10,343 bases of DNA from Anaerolineae bacterium (GTDB lineage Bacteria; Chloroflexota; Anaerolineae; JAAYZQ01), in NCBI GenBank assembly GCA_016926595.1, contig JAFGOG010000541.1:1-10343 (forward strand), in the 5' to 3' direction. The notes below the pieces were generated by a model. The model was not told where the DNA came from and did no database searches. It was given only the letters and a program-made list of their open reading frames with translations. Below are positions 6,043-10,343 of this stretch, in pieces. The translations under genes were made by a program, and so were the position numbers. The first letter of the stretch is position 1. The number at the start of each line of letters is the position of its first letter.

Positions 6043-7221
6043 ATGAATGGCGCCGGGATGGACACATTGCCCCCCCCCCTATCGGCGATCTATGATGCGG
6101 TGCAGGGCCGGCCCCTGCCCCCCTCCACCCTCGACGCCCTGCGCCCAACCTGGGCCGCCCACCTCGCCCGCGCCCGGCAAGAGATCCACGACCTGTACAT
6201 AGAGGAGGAGGGCGAGGTCCTCTACCTCGGCGCACTCTCGCCCGGATGCCGGGCCTGCAAAGAGGGCACCTGGGACTGCATCTTTACCACCATGGCCTGC
6301 AATCTCGACTGCGCCTTTTGCTTCAGCCCGCAGGCCCCCCCTCGCGACTATGCTGGCTCCCAGATGGGCTCGACGCCGCCCGAGATCGCCGCCAACCACG
6401 AGCGGACCCGGATCGAGGGCATCAGCTTTTCCGGCGGCGAGCCCTTTCTCTACCCTGAACAGCTCTTCGAGTGGGTGGCCTGGTTCACCACGCGCGATCC
6501 CAACGGCTACTATTGGGTGTACACCAACGGCCTCCTGGCCACACCCGACAGGCTGCAGCGCCTAGCCGAGCTGGGGGTCAAAGAAATCCGCTTCAACCTG
6601 GCCGCGACAGGCTACGATCACCCCGCCGTCCTCGACAACCTCGCCGCCGCCGCCGCCATCCTGCCCACCGTCACCGTCGAGATCCCGGCCATCCCTGACC
6701 ACCGCGACACACTCCTGTCGAGCCTGGCTGGCTGGTGCGCGCGCGGCGTTCGCTTTCTCAACCTGCACGAGCTGCTCTACGAGCCGGGCACCCACTCGGC
6801 GTCGCTGCCCGGCACCCGGCAGCCTATCGTCATGCCCGACGGCCACGCCTCCGCCATCCACCCCGCCAGCCGCGAGCTGACCCTGGCTGTGATGCGCCGC
6901 GTGCAAGACGAGGGCCTGCCACTGGCCGTCAACGACTGCTCTTTGCAGAGCAAACTGCGCCAGTTACGCGGCCGGCGCCGCATGCTGGCACCTCTCACCG
7001 CCGAACCGTACGAAAAGCTCGTGGAGGATCACCTGCTGGTGAGCTGCTGCGCCTATCGCGATGGGCAGGTCCACTTTTTCCATCCCGACTTGTTGGTCGA
7101 CATGCAGCACCGCCATCCCGGCCATCGCTTTGTCCGCCTGGCGCGGACCGCGCCCCTGTCGGTGCGCGACCGTGGGCGATGGGTCGTGTTCGAGCCGTGT
7201 GAGCCGGGAGAGGAGCGTTAA
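6043..7221 (+). CDS. Radical SAM protein resembling COG2108 (PFL-activating-enzyme related)
   Basis: Predicted radical SAM enzyme of 392 residues that would cleave S-adenosylmethionine with a [4Fe-4S] cluster. The ATG at 6043 follows GGAGAGGG, 14 bases after the previous stop. The cluster motif is Cys86-NLD-Cys90-AF-Cys93, followed by the SAM-binding SGGEP (130-134). Just upstream lies G-C69-R-A-C72-K-E-G with Cys79, an arrangement I associate with COG2108 proteins of unknown function (GC..C..G before the CX3CX2C). Further cysteines at 299, 335-336 (SCC) and 386 could hold an auxiliary cluster. A basic LRQLRGRRR stretch lies at 305-313. The reaction is unknown. Tight linkage with a second, HemN-type radical SAM gene suggests consecutive steps on one substrate. 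No precursor peptide gene is visible, so a peptide-modifying role has no direct support. Confidence 0.85.
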   Translation: MNGAGMDTLPPPLSAIYDAVQGRPLPPSTLDALRPTWAAHLARARQEIHDLYIEEEGEVLYLGALSPGCRACKEGTWDCIFTTMACNLDCAFCFSPQAPPRDYAGSQMGSTPPEIAANHERTRIEGISFSGGEPFLYPEQLFEWVAWFTTRDPNGYYWVYTNGLLATPDRLQRLAELGVKEIRFNLAATGYDHPAVLDNLAAAAAILPTVTVEIPAIPDHRDTLLSSLAGWCARGVRFLNLHELLYEPGTHSASLPGTRQPIVMPDGHASAIHPASRELTLAVMRRVQDEGLPLAVNDCSLQSKLRQLRGRRRMLAPLTAEPYEKLVEDHLLVSCCAYRDGQVHFFHPDLLVDMQHRHPGHRFVRLARTAPLSVRDRGRWVVFEPCEPGEER

Positions 7222-7223
7222 GC

Positions 7224-8558
7224 TTGGCATTCGAGGTCCTCGACCTGGCGCCGCCTGAAGTAGACGTGGAAGCGATTCGCGGCGAATGGCTGGCCCTGCG
7301 GCCGCCGTACGACATCTCCCACCGCCACCTCCCTCTGCCGGCCTGGGCGCGCCGGCCCTTTACCGACAGTGGCCCGGAGGCCTGGCAAATCCTCTGCCGC
7401 GACGTGCCCACGATCGATCCCAACCGCGCCTTTTGTATCTACTTGCACATCCCTTTCTGCCGGCAGCGCTGCCGCTTTTGCGACTGCTACTCCTTTCGCC
7501 TCGCGGCGCACCGCGAGCGGCACGTCGAAGGCTATCTCGACCTCCTGGCGCGCGAGGTGCGCCTCTGGAACCAGTTGGGCACCCTGGCAGCGCGCCCCGT
7601 GTCCACCATCCACCTGGGCGGCGGCACGCCCACCTTCCTCGACATCAAAGCGCTGGCACGGCTGGTGGAGCTGTTCCGTGCCTCCTTTGCCGTCCAACCT
7701 GCCACCGAGTGGGCGCTCGAATCGACCGCCGCAGAGCTGGCGCCCGAGATGCTGTCGGGCCTCGACGCACTCGGCTTAACCCGGCTGCATGTCGGCGTGC
7801 AGACCCTGGACGACCCGATCCGCCACGCCCTCAACCGGCAGACGCAAGGCGGCGTGGCGCTGGACCGGATCGCCCGGGCGATCGAGCGGGGGTGGATCGT
7901 GAGCGTCGACCTGATCTGTGGGCTGCCCGGCCAGACCCTCGACAGCTTGACGAACGACATCCGCGTCCTCGCCGCCGCGGGGGTGAACGGTTTTTCCATC
8001 TATGAGCTGCAACTGTCATCGCGCAACCACCGCTTTGCCCGGGAGCATGGCCTGGTGCACCGCGACCGCCAGGTCAACTACTTTTTCGTCCAGGCTGCCG
8101 CCCATCTGCTCCGCGCCCTTGGCTACCGCAAGACCCTGTTCAACCATTTTGCCGACGAGCGCGACACCAACCTCTACTTTACCTTTCCCGAGCGGGGTGA
8201 AGACTGCCTGGCCCTGGGCACCATCGCCGACGGCGTGTTTGGCGACTATCACTATCGCCACCCGGAATACGCAGCCTACACCCGCACCGTGAGCGAGGGC
8301 TTTCCAGGGCTGCAAGGTGGCCTGCGCAGGAATGAGGTAGAGAACCGCCTCCAACCGCTGATCACCGCGCTCATGACCGGCCGCGTTTCACCGTCCATGA
8401 TCGACGACCTCGCCGGCCCCTCTCTGCGCGCCCGGTGGCAGGAGCTGGCCCTGCTATATCCAGAGCCCGCCGGCAGCCACCTGTGCCTGACTGGCAACGG
8501 GTCGTGGTTCGTGGGAAACATGATCTCAGAGCTGATGGCTGGGGGGATGGAGAAATAA
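7224..8558 (+). CDS. HemN/HemW-like radical SAM enzyme (coproporphyrinogen III oxidase-like)
   Basis: Predicted radical SAM enzyme of 444 residues. It starts at a TTG (7224), two bases after the previous stop, with GAGAGGAG inside the end of the upstream gene, so translation is probably coupled. YLHIPF leads into Cys79-RQR-Cys83-RF-Cys86-D-Cys88, the CX3CX2CXC pattern of HemN. HemW proteins normally have Phe at the fourth position. LGGGTPTFL (131-139), LHVGVQT (188-194), DLICGLPGQT (229-238) and a HemN-type C-terminal domain (about 376-444, ending in LCLTGNGSWFVGNMISEL) follow. The HemN GLGVSAIS stretch is replaced by ALGTIADGVFG (330-340). True HemN makes protoporphyrinogen, HemW moves heme, and relatives such as HutW and class C methylases act on heme or natural products. 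No other heme gene is nearby, so a specialised substrate is more likely than housekeeping heme synthesis. Confidence 0.87.
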   Translation: MAFEVLDLAPPEVDVEAIRGEWLALRPPYDISHRHLPLPAWARRPFTDSGPEAWQILCRDVPTIDPNRAFCIYLHIPFCRQRCRFCDCYSFRLAAHRERHVEGYLDLLAREVRLWNQLGTLAARPVSTIHLGGGTPTFLDIKALARLVELFRASFAVQPATEWALESTAAELAPEMLSGLDALGLTRLHVGVQTLDDPIRHALNRQTQGGVALDRIARAIERGWIVSVDLICGLPGQTLDSLTNDIRVLAAAGVNGFSIYELQLSSRNHRFAREHGLVHRDRQVNYFFVQAAAHLLRALGYRKTLFNHFADERDTNLYFTFPERGEDCLALGTIADGVFGDYHYRHPEYAAYTRTVSEGFPGLQGGLRRNEVENRLQPLITALMTGRVSPSMIDDLAGPSLRARWQELALLYPEPAGSHLCLTGNGSWFVGNMISELMAGGMEK

Positions 8559-8563
8559 GTAGC

Positions 8564-9163
8564 GTGAATCTGGTGCGCAGGCTTTTTGATCTCGCCTTGG
8601 CCCTGCTGTCCCTCATCCTGGCGGCCCCTTTGCTCCTGCTGATCGCCATCCTGATCAAGCTCGACTCCCCCGGCCCCGTCCTCAACACTCCCGAGATGAT
8701 AGGCAGGGATGGTAAACGATTTCGGCTCCGCCGCTTTCGCACCATGTCGCCGGCCCGGCCGGGGCACACCATCCCCGAAGAAAGGCTGACACGCGCCGGC
8801 CGCTTCGTCCGCAACTACTCCCTCGACCACCTGCCTACCCTCTTCAATGTCGTCACTGGCGACCTGGCACTGGTCGGCCCGCGCCCCATGGAGCCCGAGT
8901 TCGTCGACCTAGCCGACCCCACCTGGCAGCGTTACTTTTCGATCCGCCCCGGCCTGTTCAACTATGCCGTCCTCAAGCTGGGCCGCACCTTTGGCCCCAG
9001 CAGCGCCGGCAACCTGCCCCGGAAGCTGGCCCTGGAGATGGAGTACATCGACCAGCAGTCACTCTGGTATGACCTGCAACTCCTCGCCCGTTTCGCCCGC
9101 GCCCACCTCGCCAGCCGCGGCAACGTCAAGGCCAGGGGCGCGCCGGACTGTCTGGAGGAGTAA
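8564..9163 (+). CDS. Divergent monotopic phosphoglycosyl transferase-like protein (bacterial sugar transferase family)
   Basis: 199-residue protein of the PglC/WbaP C-terminal type, which moves a sugar-phosphate from a nucleotide sugar to undecaprenyl phosphate at the inner membrane face. The GTG at 8564 lies 5 bases after the previous stop with GGAG 11 bases upstream; longer in-frame starts lie inside the preceding gene and add non-family sequence. Residues 5-33 form the hydrophobic re-entrant helix with the helix-breaking Pro22. D34-S-P-G-P-V, RRFRTM (56-61), LTRAGRFVR (75-83), N-x-x-x-GDLALVGPRP (95-108) and IRPG (127-130) are family blocks. The catalytic pair SLDE reads SLDH (Asp88-His89). 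The Q-x-R before the glycine turn is lost (TPEMIG), and the usual ITGWAQV is replaced by LFNYAVL. It may be inactive as a transferase, or may have an altered reaction. As fourth gene of the operon it may anchor or hand over the product at the membrane. Confidence 0.8.
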   Translation: MNLVRRLFDLALALLSLILAAPLLLLIAILIKLDSPGPVLNTPEMIGRDGKRFRLRRFRTMSPARPGHTIPEERLTRAGRFVRNYSLDHLPTLFNVVTGDLALVGPRPMEPEFVDLADPTWQRYFSIRPGLFNYAVLKLGRTFGPSSAGNLPRKLALEMEYIDQQSLWYDLQLLARFARAHLASRGNVKARGAPDCLEE

Positions 9164-9249
9164 ACAAGCTGCGACAAACGATCTCGACGACAGGATAAAG
9201 GCCGGGACCACCTGGCACATGATCATTGCAGTTCAAGGAGGAATCAACC

Positions 9250-10343
9250 ATGTCCAAACCCCATCTCAATCTCGTTCGTTCCACCCTCGCTTCGCTATCT
9301 ATGGTCCTTCTGCTTTTCTTGATCCCCTTGCTGAGTGCGGCTTCTGCACCAGCCAGCGCGACGGCTACCTTTGCTCCTGCCGGTCACCTGGAAACATCCT
9401 TTCTCGTGCCCTACGGGCGCCTCGCCGTGGGTCACACGGGCATCCTCTTTAGCTTTTGCCCCGCTGCCGACAACTGGTACTGCTCCCACAGCTATCGCTC
9501 GCGCGACGAGGGCTCTATGTGGGAGATGCTCAACTCTGTATCTGGCGCTAGCGTCAATGTGAACGACGTTGTGGCTTCCCCGCCTGGCAGCCCGGAGGAC
9601 ATCCTCTTCTGGGGCGTCACCAGTTGGTCCGGCACGCTGCGTATTTCGTCGCCCGATGGGCGCACCTGGCGCGTGCCCCAGCAGCCCCCGGAAGGGTGGG
9701 TCGATCGATTCGTGCTGTCCCCCGGTTATGCCACCGATGGCACCCTCTACGCCGCCATGTCTGTCGAGCCATTTCTGTGGAGATCGACCGACTGGGGCGA
9801 TCATTGGCAAGGCATCGCCAGCCCAGGCGCGTCGAGGATTGAGCACCTTGCTGCCTCGCCCCTTCTCCCTACCGACCAGACCCTCTTCGCGGCCCTCTAC
9901 GATGACACGCTGTGGCGCTCGACCGATGCCGGTGACACGTGGCAGCCGGCCGACAGCGGTCTCGGCGCGAGTGCCCTGAACCCGATCCGCGACGTGGCGG
10001 TCGTCACCACCGACGACGGCGGCCTCGCTGCCCTGGCGGCGCTCAGCGATACGCTGCACATCTCGTTCGACCTGGGCGATAGCTGGGCGCCGCGCCCCAC
10101 CGTCCAATTACGCAGTCTCTATGTCGCGCCCGACTGGGCGACCAGCCACACCCTCTTTGCCATAGACCATGAGTGGTGGTCGCTCTACAAGTCAACCGAT
10201 CTGGGGCAAACGTGGCTGATGGCAGGGCCGGCGACCGTGCGCGACCTCGCCTTCTCGCCAGACTATCTCGACGACCACACGCTGTACGCCGGCGCCAGCC
10301 AGGACGTGTGGGTCTCGCGCGACGGCGGTGCCACCTGGACCGC
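9250..10343 (+). CDS. Secreted Asp-box (BNR/sortilin-like) beta-propeller protein, 3' end outside the window
   Basis: An open frame of 364 codons runs off the right edge. The ATG follows a perfect AAGGAGG (9235-9241) by 8 bases. Residues 1-38 are a signal peptide (MSKPHLNLVR, then a hydrophobic core through LLLFLIPLLSA, then A-x-A sites). Seven Asp-box motifs of the form S-x-D-x-G-x-x-W follow at residues 84-91, 134-140 (one residue short), 179-186, 224-231, 272-279, 315-322 and 356-363. Each marks a hairpin in a propeller blade. A second blade signature, S/A-P-x-x-x-x-D/S-x-T-L-Y/F-A, recurs at about 157, 203, 293 and 336, with the copy expected near 248 degenerate. A Cys70/Cys78 pair could form a disulphide. 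Such proteins bind extracellular glycans or proteins; sialidase activity is not implied, since no catalytic arginine triad is recognisable. The 86-bp gap suggests loose linkage to the enzyme operon. Confidence 0.85.
   Translation, partial: MSKPHLNLVRSTLASLSMVLLLFLIPLLSAASAPASATATFAPAGHLETSFLVPYGRLAVGHTGILFSFCPAADNWYCSHSYRSRDEGSMWEMLNSVSGASVNVNDVVASPPGSPEDILFWGVTSWSGTLRISSPDGRTWRVPQQPPEGWVDRFVLSPGYATDGTLYAAMSVEPFLWRSTDWGDHWQGIASPGASRIEHLAASPLLPTDQTLFAALYDDTLWRSTDAGDTWQPADSGLGASALNPIRDVAVVTTDDGGLAALAALSDTLHISFDLGDSWAPRPTVQLRSLYVAPDWATSHTLFAIDHEWWSLYKSTDLGQTWLMAGPATVRDLAFSPDYLDDHTLYAGASQDVWVSRDGGATWT

Noticed and set aside
8435..8563. A 43-residue N-terminal extension of the phosphoglycosyl-transferase-like protein
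   Set aside because: It overlaps the conserved C-terminus of the HemN-like gene and adds no family sequence. The GTG at 8564 puts the membrane helix at the usual place.
9219..9452. Possible small precursor-peptide gene near the radical SAM genes
   Set aside because: The frame (ATG at 9219) overlaps the signal peptide of the propeller gene in another frame, lacks a ribosome site and has no leader-core pattern. No other short frame near the radical SAM genes looks like a precursor.
1..10343. CRISPR arrays, insertion sequences, integrases or attachment repeats
   Set aside because: I found no spaced identical repeats, transposase or integrase motifs, or terminal inverted repeats. The only regular repeats are coding ones in the beta-helix gene.

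Overview
The window is about 10.3 kb of GC-rich bacterial DNA. Compact Shine-Dalgarno sites, TTG and GTG starts, a 7TM-PAS-GAF histidine kinase and a secreted Asp-box protein with recurring 'SP..(T)D.TL(Y/F)A' blade motifs together suggest a Chloroflexota (Anaerolineae-like) genome. That assignment is inference from style and gene content; there is no rRNA or marker gene here.

Layout. Positions 1-223 hold no recognisable gene, only a factor-independent terminator (100-124) pointing rightwards from something upstream of the window. On the minus strand lie two genes. One encodes a secreted, calcium-type right-handed beta-helix protein of the Cthe_2159/DUF4353 carbohydrate-binding family (224-1777). 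It is fused in frame at its 5' end to the first ~65 codons of an ECF sigma factor (1778-1996), which keeps its own start, ribosome site and a likely promoter. Upstream of it is a membrane histidine kinase (2221-4509), with its own terminator (2158-2187) and a near-consensus promoter (4568-4595). No response regulator is in view.

From a divergent control region (about 4510-4801) a plus-strand operon runs 4802-9163 with gaps of 14, 2 and 5 bp: an enolase-superfamily (mandelate racemase/muconate lactonizing type) enzyme, a radical SAM enzyme resembling COG2108, a second radical SAM enzyme of the HemN/HemW type, and a small phosphoglycosyl-transferase-like membrane protein whose catalytic Asp-Glu pair reads Asp-His. 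After 86 bp a secreted Asp-box beta-propeller gene starts at 9250 and runs off the right edge.

How the genes may work together. The tight spacing makes co-expression of the four enzymes very likely. An acid-sugar-type dehydratase or racemase, two different radical SAM enzymes and a membrane sugar-phosphate-transferase homologue do not match a pathway I recognise. They are the best candidate here for an undescribed biosynthetic or modifying system acting on a sugar, lipid-linked or tetrapyrrole-like substrate. The divergent kinase could sense its signal, but no direct link is visible. The second point of note is the sigma-fragment/beta-helix fusion, which is either a deletion scar or an unusual regulatory leader.
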